A stretch of DNA of 64,000 nucleotides from Orthonyx spaldingii (Eukaryota > Chordata > Aves > Passeriformes > Orthonychidae). Position 1 is the stretch's first letter. Each line of letters begins with the position of its first letter. A program made the position numbers and the translations under genes. This document shows, one piece after another, positions 14,286-26,934 of this stretch. The notes under the pieces are model-generated. The model was not told where the DNA came from. It was given only the letters and a program-made list of their open reading frames with translations, and did no database searches. The stretch spans positions 228,236 through 292,235 of the forward strand of contig VZTJ01001821.1 in NCBI GenBank assembly GCA_013397795.1, read 5' to 3'.

Positions 14286-14339
14286 CATCAGGGTGGTTTG
14301 AGTTCCAGCTTCCAGTGTTATGCTGATGACACATCCATG
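14286..14339 (+). pseudogene. Possible L2-type LINE RT scrap (CYADDT box)
   Basis: A short frame reads GGLSSSFQCYADDTSM and then stops. L2-clade LINEs have the segment GxSFHCYADDTQLYL at their reverse-transcriptase active site, so the match covers both aspartates and the flanking Ser-Phe and Cys-Tyr. I could not extend it in either direction. At about 16 residues it could be a coincidence, so confidence is low. Confidence 0.35.
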
Positions 14340-15804
14340 TGATTTTTTTTCTTGACTACTCAAAGCCATTTAATCTCTTTGAATTTACTTTGGATGTCAA
14401 CTTTTTGAAATGTCTCTATGAAAATCTGTCACTATCCTCCTGGTGTTTTACTTCATTTCTTTTGCCATCTGAACTGTGCCTCTTGAAGGCAAGGAATTGC
14501 CCCTTTTTCAGGATCATGTTACACATTCTGTTTACCAAGTCATCTTTTTATTACTTGGAAACATCTCAAAAAGCAAATACACAAAGAGAAAGAAATTTAA
14601 AAGCTTACCTTTGTATCACATTTTACTTTCCTCTGGATTTACCCCTGACAGAATTCAATTGCAAACAAAACAGCCTTTGATTCAACTCTTAAAATATGAA
14701 TAATGGGTTTCTAGCTCAACAGTATAGGCCAGATCCATTCCTTCTTTTGCAATTGTCAGTATAATTTGCTTATGATTTAATTTTAAATTGGACCTCTTCT
14801 GGATTTAGCAGGCTGCTTTAAAGTAAGAGCCTATGTTCCTGAGTGTCTGAACACTCTTGGTATCTCCATATTTGAGCAGTCTCCTTGAGATTCTTGAATA
14901 ATTTGGCTTCCAAAGTTTTAAGTCAGGAATTTTTGGTCATAAAATTTTAATTGGAAGTTATCTTTGATCTGACAAAAATTGATAGCCTTTTTTAAGAAGA
15001 ATCTTGTCCACGGTTCTGTTAAAAATTGGTGGAATAAAAGAATTTTTTTTAAGTGAAAAGAACATGTGGGAATAGGAAATTAAAATAGAGAGTGGATAGA
15101 TTATCACTGGAAATAATATCCTAAAGAGATGAAGTAGAGCACTTTTTAAAGATGTATAAAATATGAACCAGATGTTGGGAATTGATGAATTTTACCCCTC
15201 ACATCCAGCTCTACGAAGGCTCTGTCACAAGTCCATGGGAGTAACTGTGGTGCTGTATTAGGCACAGGAATTTTTTGGAGGAAGAAGTCTTTAAATGAAA
15301 GTTTAGATATTGTTACCAGCTGGCAATTGCCTAAAACTGTTGTGGTAAGCCATCCTCAAAATTTTGCTCAAGGTACCACCTACTGCCTCATTTCTATTTT
15401 CTAAGAACTCTAATAAACCAGAAATCCGACTTTTTATCCTGTACCACTACACTGAATTGGTCTGTTTGACTGATTGTAGGTTATGATGTGGAAAGTGCCT
15501 TGTTATTTAGTAGATGAGATGTCCCCAGCATTTGAAAAAAAAGAATGTTTGCATGTAATGCCCTGCGCTTCTCCGTGCCATTTGATAATATTGATCATGG
15601 AAGCTTCTCTCTTGCCTCCAGGAAGCTTGAGGGGTAAACAGAAACACCCTTAAATGACTTAGAGCCTTCATCTCATATTAAAGCCAAAAATTTGACTGGG
15701 GCAAATGGTTTTCCATGTCAGCAACCATCCCCTGAGAGCCTCTTCAAGGGTTATTCCTCTTCTCCCCTTATAAAGCATCTATGCAATTCCACTGAAAATT
15801 GGTG

Positions 15805-15819
15805 TATATATATATATAT
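15805..15819. repeat. (TA)n microsatellite
   Basis: Seven to eight TA units in a row in AT-rich DNA. Confidence 0.9.
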
Positions 15820-16247
15820 CCTGATGATTTTGAAAGAAACCATTTGTAGGCAACAGCTTTTTCTCATGGGTTCAGCATTTAAAATCCTGTCCTTTTCCTT
15901 ATTACCTCTTTTTTTGGGTTAATGAGAAAATAAACTTTCGATATCCATTCCTACTGGCATCGTGCAGAAAAAATGTTTCAGATGAAAATCATCTAGAAGG
16001 CCACCTCTGTAATCACCTGTCCTCCCCTGTTAGAATCCTCCATTGGATCTCCTCTGTGCCACACCAAAGTCCAGCCACCAGTGATTATGTTATGGCAGCT
16101 GATTTGTTATGTCCAGCGGTGATTATGAGTTATGATATACTGCCTGTCTTCTCTTACTATATCTGTACCTTTCCTCCCATCCCATGAAATGTTTCTTCTG
16201 AACTAGTAAACTGCAAGGCCACTACCTTTTTCTTATGTAAACCACAA

Positions 16248-16301
16248 TTTTTTCTTTTTTTTCCTTTTTTTTTTCTTTTCTTTTCCTTTTTTTTTTTTCC
16301 T
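16248..16301. repeat. Polypyrimidine (T-rich, C-interrupted) tract
   Basis: About 54 bases contain only T and C on the plus strand, mostly T runs broken by single C or CC. It is low-complexity sequence and could be the complement of an old A-rich tail, but no retrocopy body is recognisable next to it. Confidence 0.9.
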
Positions 16302-19300
16302 GCAATGCCTACAGGAAATCTAATTAAGTGCTGGAACTATCTTTCATAAGGCAAACATTGCCATCAATTTCACCACAGGTCGGACTGGACTGTAAACTTG
16401 CTCACTCATTATCTACATGAATTTCAAAAATATGTCTAATTGATTAAAAGTCAGTGGAACCTGGTTTTTCAAGTTACCCCAGGGCTTTTGAAAATTCCTC
16501 TTCATGAAGGATGAAATCAGAAGTCAAATCTGCCTTCAACAAGTGTTCTGTGTCTCTCCTTGCTATGTCCTCTTTCATAACTTATTGAGTTCCTATTGAG
16601 TCACAACTTACATTAACTTCTAAGGTCTGCAGGACAGTTTAAGTCCCTTAATCTAATGAGAGACTATGATGTAGACATAGGTCTAGGAAACATAAAAGAA
16701 GTTTCCTGTTCTGGGACTGCCAAGAAATGTGATTCTGTTAGTTGCACGTGCAGATCAATTGCAGGAACAAAAGTATGCCACAAGTAAAAGACTGGGGTGG
16801 AGAGGAAAGGTCAGGCCCTGAGCACTGGAATTGGCTTCTCCTACATCCCTGTTTGAGAATATAAATAGAAAGTAATCTTTTGGCCAGAGGTCCAGAGCTC
16901 TGTGACTGCCAGTCCTCATGGAAGCTGGGGTTCTGCTCTGTCAGCGGTTGGTCCCTCAGGAGTCACCTCTTCCACCAGAACAGCTCCTCACAGCAGTGGG
17001 CATCAACCTGCTCCCACACACAGCAAAATTCTTACCATCACTCAGGAGAGAAAAGAGGGCAGGCAGGAGCCAACACTGCTCTGTCCATTGCTGTAGCGAC
17101 TTCCACGTCACCAGCAGGATGTTCCTGCGCACGTGTGACTCCCGAGCGCCCACGGTGCCCTTGAGCCCAACACTGAGCTCTGACTTGTTGAGGGGAAATG
17201 GGAAATCAATCACTTGTGCATTTGGCAGCAGCATATATGGGTATAGAAGTAATGGCTGCAATCTACCCAGGATCTCTGATGGGTCTTTTGCTCCTCCTCT
17301 TCCTCCTCCTCCCCCATCCCAGGCAAAGGACAGCAGTCTCCTTGCAGTCCTCCAGATAGTATTTCCAGAGTTTTTGCTTTTGTAGAGTCAAAAATGACCC
17401 TCTCCCTGTGCCTCCTGCAGACTGCTTGTTTACATCAAGGTAAACATTTAAATGTCACCTAAACATAAAAATAGGTAGGAGGCACATTAAAGAAACTTCA
17501 TCTCCACTTCACATCAACACCACTAAACACATTGTTACAAGAGTGACTAAAACTGTCTAATAATATCATCAGTGGCAACTGGTCAGTTAAAATGTTTTTT
17601 AATTGTGACTTGAGTGTGTTTATCAACCTCTTTTTGTGACATTAAAAAGACAGCAAGAGAAACACATGGAGACATTGTCCTCGAGGGAAAGGATTAATCA
17701 TCAGTGAGTGAGCAGGCCTAAGCAGATGGTCAGCTATGCTTTCCTGAAGTCATTTCTTCTATCCACCATTCAGTGTCACTGCCAGAAATGAGAAGAAGTG
17801 TTATCTTGACATTGAACATCTTTATAATAAAATCACTAATTGGTGTCTAATACCAAAGGCTTTACAGCTGTAAAATTGCAGCAGAGGTAGCTAAGTGGTT
17901 GATTTGGTTTCATTTTAATAAATGCTCTTTTACAAATCCTTCCTTATTGCTGTCCACACTGTACTATCACTGGGAGACCTCTCTGCTGTAACAGTGTGTC
18001 TGTGTTAGCTCAGCTCCAAACACAACAACGGGGAGTGTCTTAACAGCACAGCAGATAAACGTGACACTGCCATTGTGCTGCTGTTTCTCATATATTTCAC
18101 GTAATGCTAGTATTTTACAGGAGATGTTCTTTAGGATTTAGTTCTCAGATTTTTCCTGTCTTTTTGGCAACCAGAAAGAGTCTGTCATAATAAATTATCA
18201 CTTTTGGACTTGGAAACATATTTTTATGAAAGCTGAAAATGTGTCAGCTTTGAACATCCATGAAATTTTCATGGTTTGTTAAGGATTTCTTTTTCTTTTA
18301 TCCTTCTCACTTTAGCCAGGAGCATTTAGGGAAATTTTTTTTTCCCATAAATAACCATCCTCTTCTTTTTAAAGGTACAGTCAATTCTGGGATGGAAGGA
18401 GTTACATATTACAGCAGTTATGTGAATACAGTTGTTGTTTCTAATATAATTTGGGTCTTGTTTCCATCACCCGTTTTTTCCTTGAGCAAGTCTTTTACCA
18501 CATGAATAGAGAGAGCCAGATTCTGGCTTCACCACACCAAAGCCAGTCTGGAGTAATTCACTCTGGGCTGTGTTTTGGTGTGATTGAGGCCATGCTGTGC
18601 TCAGTAGTCACTCTCTTGAGAGCACCTTTAGTGGTGCTTGACCCCAAGGCACCCAGTATGACGCTGCTGTGCTGGAAACAGGGCCTGATCTGAGGTTCAT
18701 TTCAAGCAATAGAAAGAATCTTGTAGACAGTAACAGCTCTCAAACAGGGTTTTCGATTCTTTCACAGTGAAATTTGAAATTTACAGAGAGGGTTAATGCC
18801 TGGAAAATTATATAAATATGTTATGTCATAATATTATATGTCCCAAAATATTGGTAAAGGGTGTTTTTCCCAGAGATTAGAACATTAGTGAAAAAATAAT
18901 GATTAACCTTTAAAATCAGATTGGCATTTCTTTTTTCTCCAAATGTAGAATTAATACGCATTTTTTAATCATTAGTGTAATTTTCAGGATGATACTTTTG
19001 TTCTTTTGGCTGTTGAACTGTTACGGCTGCTAGTAACCCTTCAAATTGTTTGCTTCATTCAAGCATTCTTTTTTGAATAATTCATTAGGCATTATTATCC
19101 AAGCGTGGAACACCTCATTTAGCACTGGTGATCTTTTCCTTATGTGTAGCTGACAGGCAATCAAAGTTTTTATCAGTGCAGAAAATTTGCAATTCAGAAA
19201 TGTAGTTGCAGCAATTAGTAGCTATCAGGTAGCATAGGAAGGACAGCTTCATAAAAAGAGAGAGTTGAATGAGCTCAACTGATGTTAGCACAAAAGTAAT

Positions 19301-19422
19301 GGATAAAACTAACCAGCTGTTTCTAAATTTACCAAATGGAACATTCCTTTTTCTCAGAATAGAGGCTTTAATTAACTTTGTGTTATGTGTGGCTTCCCAA
19401 AAGGAGAAGTGAATAGGTGACA

Positions 19423-19573
19423 GAATGTCCCTCTCTTGGTGCCCCTCACTTAATTTTGTAACTGTAGTAAGGTGTCCTGTCGATGTACAGCTCCCTCCCC
19501 ATCTCACTGCAGGACAAACCTCCAGGTTTCTCGTTGCTCACCTTAGGCCCACTGGAGAGCAATAAGGGCTTTT
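19423..19573 (+). repeat. Left arm of inverted repeat
   Basis: This arm pairs with the reverse complement of the arm about 1.07 kb to the right, with four mismatches. Its inner edge runs into a T run and then a CT-repeat tract. Confidence 0.93.
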
Positions 19574-19589
19574 TTTGATGTATGGCAGA

Positions 19590-19612
19590 TTTTTTTTTCT
19601 CTCTCTCTCTCT
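19590..19612. repeat. T run followed by (CT)7
   Basis: Nine T and then about seven CT units, immediately inside the left inverted-repeat arm. Confidence 0.9.
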
Positions 19613-20005
19613 TGCTGTTGCACAAGTATTGATGTTTTTATGCTGCTGCAAGAAGCTTGCTGAAGTTTGGGCAGCAGAGGTGTTTCGTCGAGCATTCCCA
19701 GCAAACTCCCAGTGCAGCTCCTGCAGTGACCCGCAATTGCAGAACACAAATAAGTAGTTCTAGGAAACAAAGTGGGAGGAGAGGTGGTGGGAGCAGGAGG
19801 AAGGAATGAACTCTTCATTTCATATCTTACCAATTATTCTAGTTCATTCCTTGAAGATCAGGTGACGTTTATGCTGGATTTAGCCCAAGCACTCATGTTC
19901 TGGAAAGCTGAAAGAGAAGAAAAAAGCCTTTGTGGCACTTACCATCTACAGTGCTCACTGGAGTCCTGGGGGAGACCTGGGAATTGGTTTTCTTGCTGGG
20001 ATGAT

Positions 20006-20236
20006 TTATCTGGTTTGCAATGGATTGTTTTCAGGATCTAACATCAAAGACACTTGATCTGCTAAGGGGATCCTGACATTCTGTTGAGTGGTCTGATTGG
20101 CTTGTGACTGAATAACTGGCACAGCTCCATCATCTCCTCCTATCATTTTTGGAAGTAAGATTGCTCCCTGACCTCTCTTACGGTTCTTATTTGAAGAAGT
20201 TTCCTGGCACTGGATCCCAAACAAGTTTTGCCTCAA
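20006..20236 (-). pseudogene. Unrecognised 76-codon frame inside the inverted-repeat unit
   Basis: The minus strand reads about 76 codons ending in TAA. It has a basic stretch (SNKNRKRGQG), a hydrophobic LLPKMIGG, a polar Gln/Asn/Thr-rich segment and an acidic end (DQVSLMLDPENNP). The composition looks more protein-like than neighbouring frames, but I do not recognise the family. It has no convincing start or splice site. It could be a decayed remnant of a gene carried by the repeat unit, or a chance frame. Confidence 0.2.
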
Positions 20237-20644
20237 ACAGCTCAGCTACCCAGTGAGAGCGGCAGGCGGGAGAGGAAAGCCATCTACTCAGGCTCTGCCT
20301 CCACACATGGGCTGTGCAGCACCCTGGACACAGGGCAGGGAGCAGGGAAGGCTGGATCCCCTTCCAAGGTCCCTCACTGTCATCCAGCACTGGAGACAGA
20401 GGCTACTGAGAGCATTTACTGGAGTCAGATCTTCTGAAATGAGCCATGGCAAAGCTCGTGATGCCACTCCTGTCCTTTTGTGGCCTTTCATGGGTGAAGT
20501 TTCAACAAAGCTCTTTTGCTCTTTAACACATGTCCTTCAGTGTCCAGGTGGATGGAGACCACCCAAAGCACAGAACAGCCCAGGTGATTCAGGAACAAGA
20601 AGGGATGTGGAGCAAGGAATGCTTACATGTTTCGGTGATGCAAT

Positions 20645-20795
20645 AAAAACCCTTATTGCTCTCCAGTGGGCCTAAGGTGAGCAATGAGAAACCTGGAGGT
20701 TTGTCCTGCAGTGAGATGGGGAGGGAGCTGTACATCGACAGGACACCTTAATACAGTTACAAAATTAAGTGAAGGGCACCAAGAGAGGGACATTC
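20645..20795 (-). repeat. Right arm of inverted repeat
   Basis: This is the reverse complement of the left arm apart from four substitutions. Its inner edge begins with AATAAAAACCC, which resembles a polyadenylation signal read outward. This is why an LTR origin was considered. Confidence 0.93.
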
Positions 20796-23700
20796 CACAA
20801 AAACTGGGAGCAAACACAGGGAATTCATTACAGTGTAATTTAGAAGCATTTAACATCCCCTCTCTGTGTGCTTATTGTGGGTCCACAGTATTTGAATAAT
20901 GCTTTTAAGCACCAGTATTGAGCCACACATGGGGACTGTAACATTATTTTATCCATAGTGTTATCTGCTTTCTTTCAGTGAAATGAAACGATGCCATGTT
21001 TCACGTACTGTTTCTTCCCCTGACAGCAGCCACAGGGCTCAGGAAACTGCTCGGAGCAGCGTGGGCCATCTCCAGCAAACGCTCCCATCTGGGGAGGCAC
21101 TTGGGAAGCTGCAGAGGAGGCAGGTGTGCAGCTGCCAACCCCCATTCCCCACAGGGAAAACTCTACATTCCCAGCAAAAGGAACCTCCTGGCGCGCTCTC
21201 CCGTCTCGGGGGTCTGCCTGGCCTTTTGCTGACAGCATAATTTCCTTAGGAGTTTCAGAGTCTGACATCTCTGTTCATGACCCTTTTTTCTGAGCAACAT
21301 TAATATCTGCTGCAGGTCTGGCAGGTGCAACGTCCACTAATTGTGTCTGCATCACCAGCCCTGATCCAAACACCCCTCTAACATCTGAATTTCTACCTGG
21401 GCAATGCACAGACCTCCTTTTCTCCTGGAAAGAGTGCAGTGCTCACTCGTGAACTCCTGGCCAACGATCTCCCAGCAAGAGGAAACGTATAGTTAGGAAA
21501 TTTGCCTAAGCCATCATTCTAAGAACTCATCAGTACGCCTGATGGAACTGAATAGCATTTGCCAGTCTGAATTATGGCTGGTGTCACAGGCACAACCAAA
21601 GCTCTTTTGTAAAATGAGCAAGGAGACATCTACCTCAAAAAGCCAAAAATAGTCGATATAAACTTGACTGAAGTGGCCATCTGAGGTGGTGAAAAGCAGC
21701 ACAGTGGGAATCCACAGTGACCAGACACTGTGCCAGGCAGAGGGTAAGTCTGGGCTGATGAGCTGCTGTGGCAGGGAGCTTCCTATCCCTTGCAAGCCAG
21801 TGAAGCGTGGCTAACCTGGCACTGATTACTCATCCCTGGCACTCGTTACTCTGCCCCAATTCATTTCTCAGAATTAAACAAGATTTTGAGAACATGCTTT
21901 ATTCATAATAAAGAAATGAACATATGATCTCCCTGTGATCTCTACCCCAACTAGTCACTTAATGGACATTTTAAATATAAATAGTATATTAAAATAACAG
22001 TTAATCAACACTAAATTTGTGTCCCAGCTGATTCTCTCTACCAGCAAATGCTGAAAGGCTTCTGAAATCCCACGTTTTTCTTGATGTTACAAATATATGT
22101 GTATTGATTTTAACATTGGGAGAAGCTAGAGAATTTTGGGGAAGGTAAACAAAGAAAGCTCAGTCTTGAAAATCCTGGGACTTTTTTTCCCCAGGACTTA
22201 AAACTCTCATCATTTCTAATTAAACAAACCAGTATAGCTCATTTGGATTGTGAATTAACAGGTGCTTCTAAGACTGAAAGAATCATATTCTGCACACCTT
22301 GGCTTTGCTAGAGAGTGGAATTAGACCCAAAGTATAGCTCCTAATGTTTCTTCTTTTTTTGTGGATTTGTTTTTTTGAAGGGGGGATTGTTTTTAATGGA
22401 ACCAACTTGATGATGTAGTAAAGTTAGGCTTCAATAGTGAAACACAAGAGTGAATGAGAACCTTTATTTGTATAGCACTATCATGCTTCCCTTTTAACTC
22501 TGTTTCAGTTGTCACCAAAGCTCCCAGGTTAGACATAAATACTTCAATTTTGTTTTTCAGCATTTTATAGGGCTGGTTCCAGTTCTGTATGGCTGGAACA
22601 ATATGTTGGATGCATATGGACACAACGATATGTTGGATAGAGTCATTCCTTGTGTTCAAGCTCAGGTTAAACAACCTTTTGGACAGTGAGAGTCACACAG
22701 CCCGACAGCCACTGCTGCTGCTCCAAATCCCACAGAAAAGGTTACAAGGACTTTGAGGTCTGTTGCAAGGTGTGTAGTCCTCAAACTATAGCGCTGAAGT
22801 GTGAGGCCCCTACTGCAAGGTGACAGCAGTAAATGCTAATAGATGGCATTGGGTTGCTTTTGTTTTCTTAAAATCTCCCCTTTGCTTCCTCCTTCATTAG
22901 CAGAGCAAGTGTCTGAGCATAAGCACTTATTCAACACATCTCTCGTTATTATTGTTATTATTTTGGCAGAGGTAGGTCTGTATTCACTCCCACCTGGGTG
23001 TGGAGATGCCAGCATGATGATTTGTCCTCTGAAACTGAACCAAACCCTCTGATAAATACTCAAATTATGGGGAAGGACTTCCCTGGCCAGTCAAAAGTTT
23101 TAGAGAAGCTTAACTCAGAGGAATCTATTGGCCAAGAAGGACAAATTTCCCTAAAGAATTTCTCTCCTAAACTTTTTTGGTAATTTAGAAGAGACACTTG
23201 TCACTGAGGTGGTGACTGAGCAAGCAGCGCAGGAGAGCAAAATCCCCCAGTGATTGTTTCCCAAAGACTACTGTGTAACCATTCCCACGCCCAAGACATA
23301 CCGTTCCATCTGGTCTCATGGTTTTTTCTAAGGGCGGTTTCTTTCTTCTCTAATTATTTTTTCACAAATCAGATGAAGTCATTACACAGTCATAGAGCAT
23401 TAATCACCTTATGTAACTTCATAGTAGTGACACACAAAAATATAATAAGTAATAAAAAAAATAAGGGATGATGATGCATATGTGGAAGGAACTGCAAGGC
23501 AAAGAAATTGCTCTGGGTGTGTCACCACTTTCTCAGGTGTATTACAGAAGTAAAAGGAAAGTCATGTCACCCTGAGGTTCTCTAAAACACCTGAGATGTA
23601 ATCCATCTAAAATCCAGCAGGAAAACCATTTATGTATTGCTAGGAATTCATTACTTTTTAGGTATAGACTTGAGAGAAAACTGAAGCACTAAAGACTAGA

Positions 23701-25399
23701 AAATACATTTTAAAAAGAGATGGCTAAGCACATGCCAACATGAAGCCAACATGGCTTTCCTGCCAACAGAACTTTTCTTGTGACTTCCCTGGAACATAAG
23801 AATATCCATAAGGGCTCAGAGAAAGGTATATCCCAGCACCTTCAATCCAGCAGTGGCCACAGCAAGAGCCTGGGGTAGAGTGGGAAGAAGGCATGCATCT
23901 ATGATATTTACATACTCTCCTACTCTCAGACTGGGTTTGATTCAAGAGCCTGCCTGACTCTAATGCAATTTGTCTGTTTTAGTGCCCTGAGTAAATCTCT
24001 TCCAAATGCTTGTCCAGTCTCCCCTTTCCAAATCCACATGATCTGCTGGCAAGGAGATCATAGGTTGAGGAGCAGATGACAAGATTCTGCATCTTGCTTC
24101 CTTTCAGAAAAAAATAAAAACAATTCTGGCGACCCACTGCGGTCAGCTGTCTGGAGACTTGCTTTGCTAATTTCTGAATGAAAAACTCTTTTGAACTGTT
24201 TTGATAAAATGCCTCTTAGATGATAGGAAATATTGCAAAGTCATATAAGGTTTCCATTGCTCGTTTCATTTCAGCATTGATGTATCACCAAATATGTGTC
24301 TTTAGGTTTTACCCTTGTCTTGTGTGAGAAATATCAGTGGATACCAGCCATGGTAGTAGCTCATGAAATATTAGTAGCATTATGATAAAACTCAGATTGC
24401 CAGCTGGTCCAGAGCTTTGTGTTTTAAATGACCTCCAACCTATCCCTTTTGGAATTGCCTGGCATTTGTATACATAGATACCATATTTTCACAAGTATTT
24501 AAAAAAAAAAAAGCAGCATTGTTTGAGTTCTGTAACCTGAATTCCTTGGGGGTTTTTAGTGTAGCCTAACAGTGTTATGTGTTGTCTTTAGAGTGAGGGG
24601 CTGAACTTCCACCAGTCTATGGTGGAAGGTTGTTATGGTCCATTCTATTTTGGGTAGGTCCTTCCCTGGAGATAGACAGGATTTCAACAGGCCACTTTTA
24701 ACCTGGTTAAGGATGCATAGCTGAGTAGCCCTGTGACTTTAGACCAAAAGGTCCTTTAGCTCCTTAGCCAAAGTCTGTTAGGAGATGCAGACAATTGTGT
24801 TGGTGCCTCAGAGTAATGACAGGAAATAAGATTATTGAGTTGGTGGTTTGTGTAAAAAGGAATAAAGTTCAATTTGATCCAGAAACTAGAAAAATATATA
24901 CACACAACATTTCAGGTGCTGCTAGAAAATATATCTATCTCTGTATCTATTTTTATATATGTGAAATGAACTGTGGACCTTTCCTACGTGGTTATACTTA
25001 GCTGTCTTCCTTCTTGTTTGAGGAGCATTCCACAACGACTAAGGAGCACAAGCATGATTTATTGAGACAAGAGTAAGTGTCTTGTCAGTTAATGGCCTAA
25101 TTATTGTCTTGAGATTGTATCAGAAATATCCCACACATTCAAATTAATACTGGAATATAAAACTTTCTGCTGTGCCTGTATACTCGTAACACTCCCCTCC
25201 AAGTGCTATCAACAGCCCTTCCCTTGCTATGTTATTCAGTGCCTTGATTAGAGCAGAACATGCTCTGGGAGTGCAGAGCTTTCCTGTTTCTCTGCCTGTT
25301 TCTCAGTTCCTGTGGAGTAGTTCCTAATGCTAAAGAGAGACTGTAACACTCTGAACCGTGGGCATGCATGAACAGCACAAGGTGTTGCCAGCTATGGGA
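20796..25399. other. Gene-free unique DNA
   Basis: No gene or transposon recognised. There is one tiny duplication: the word ATATGTTGGAT occurs twice, 27 bp apart, at 22,601 and 22,628. Everything else reads as ordinary non-coding sequence. Confidence 0.7.
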
Positions 25400-25801
25400 A
25401 AGAAAAAGAAAGAAAGAAAGAAAGAAAGAGAAAGAAAGAAAGAAAGAAAGAGAAAGAAAGAAAGAAAGAAAGAGAAAGAAAGAAAGAAAGAAAGAGAAAG
25501 AAAGAAAGAAAGAAAGAGAAAGAAAGAAAGAAAGAAAGAGAAAGAAAGAAAGAAAGAAAGAGAAAGAAAGAAAGAAAGAAAGAGAAAGAAAGAAAGAAAG
25601 AAAGAGAAAGAAAGAAAGAAAGAAAGAGAAAGAAAGAAAGAAAGAAAGAGAAAGAAAGAAAGAAAGAAAGAGAAAGAAAGAAAGAAAGAAAGAGAAAGAA
25701 AGAAAGAAAGAAAGAGAAAGAAAGAAAGAAAGAAAGAGAAAGAAAGAAAGAAAGAAAGAAGAAAGAAAGAAAGAGAAAAGAAAGAAAAGAAAGAGAAAAG
25801 A
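25400..25801 (+). repeat. GAAA microsatellite with 22-bp higher-order unit
   Basis: A purine-only array of GAAA tetranucleotides is interrupted by an extra GA at an exact 22-bp period: GA followed by five GAAA. The GAG marker recurs 15 times from 25,428 to 25,736 without a single phase slip. After that the array becomes irregular (GAAAA variants) and ends in GAAACTG. All three plus-strand frames are open across it and would give Lys/Glu/Arg-only peptides. This is a composition artefact, not a gene. The strict homogeneity points to recent unit-level expansion. Confidence 0.97.
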
Positions 25802-26934
25802 AACTGTTTTCAGATCCCTATGAATGGGTTAATGCTGTTGCTAGGAAAAGATTTGCCCTTTTACAGATCTGAAGGGAGGTAATGTTGACAGTGAGGAGTA
25901 GAGGCCCAGCAAGGTTTTAAGTTTTTGTGTGACTTTTATTGCAGGGAAAGAAAGGGCATTGACAACAACAGCTGCCTGTAGCACAGCTTCCCCTCCTTTT
26001 TTTTTTACACTTGACTTCTAATATGGATTCCAGGCATGATTCAGCAAACAGAAGGAAGAAGATTTTTACAGCCATGAACTGACGGTATTAGAAAAAAATG
26101 ATGCAAGAAACCAACCCTGGAATAACATAATGGGCTTTCATTGATACATCTAAAATTTGGATCTTAACAATTTCTCATAAGCCTTAATTTGTAAGATGTT
26201 TGTGGGTCTCCTGCTTTAACTGCAGAGTCTTTTGCTGGGAGTGCAGGCTTGGTCTAATGGGGCTCACTGCTCTGGTTCAGAGAAGGTCCCAGCTCACCTT
26301 GAGCCTCAAAATGAAAAAGATAAAACCACTAAATGGCATTATCTGGAGATTCATTTTGTTCTTCTTTAAGGACACAGCAAATAGACAGGGAATGATTTTG
26401 TGATCCAGAAATGCCTGAAATGGTGCTGACAGCTGTGGTACTTCATCTTTCCTTCTTAAGTAAGTGCTCCCTTTCCAAATCTGGGACAACATTTTTTAAG
26501 CTTGAGGAACAGATTTTTAAAGACAACAGTAAACCTCAGGAGCTCCTCCAGCCTATCCTCATGCCCCAAGAGAAGAGCAGCTACTTCTAAACCATGCTTA
26601 CTGGAATGAAACAGGTATATACACAAGCTAGTCAACTTAAGTAGGCAGCTATGAGGAATAAGGGTTGGCTGCATATTAAGTTGAAATCACACTGGGCACA
26701 CATAAGTACAGGAAAAGAAGAGAAAAAAGACATCTGAGACAGGCAGAAACTTGATCAGTGTGGGAGTGATTGATTTTTTTTTCTGATGGTTGTGAGAGTT
26801 GGTGGTTATTTTATTTTAGCATATGATTAGAACAGCTTACGTTTGGGTATTGTTGAAATCTAATGGACAGTGGATAATCTTCAGCAATTTAAGTGTGAAT
26901 TAAAATGACAAATGTCTCCTTCTGTTGAAATGGT
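25802..26934. other. Gene-free unique DNA
   Basis: Nothing recognisable lies between the GAAA array and the CR1 element, apart from short T runs. Confidence 0.7.

Larger units (their letters stand above)
14340..19422. other. Gene-free AT-rich unique DNA
   Basis: No gene recognised. It contains a short TA microsatellite, a polypyrimidine tract and a short CTC-rich stretch near 17.3 kb. The block around 17.55-18.2 kb is rich in TTAAT-like words and lacks repeats. It could be a conserved non-coding element, but nothing in one sequence proves that. Confidence 0.7.
19423..20795. mobile_element. 1.37-kb unit bounded by 151-bp inverted repeats
   Basis: The outer ends read GAATGTCCCTCTCTTGG on the left and its complement on the right. 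The two 151-bp arms align in inverted orientation with four substitutions (about 97% identity) and no indel. They enclose about 1,071 bp. Homology stops at the same inner point in both arms, next to a T run on the left and an AATAAAAA on the right. That favours a foldback or terminal-inverted-repeat element over two independent insertions. The enclosed DNA encodes no transposase I can recognise, so if mobile it is non-autonomous. A target-site duplication is not clear: the flanks share only CA. Alternatives are two oppositely oriented LTR (R-U5-like) fragments, or a local inverted duplication. Confidence 0.55.

Noticed and set aside
19423..20795. A complete endogenous retrovirus with paired LTRs
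   Set aside because: Proviral LTRs are direct repeats, whereas these arms are inverted. No gag, pol or env motif lies between them.
25358..25882. Open frame of 174 codons rich in Lys, Glu and Arg
   Set aside because: It is a by-product of the GAAA array, which lacks stop codons in three frames. It is not a gene.
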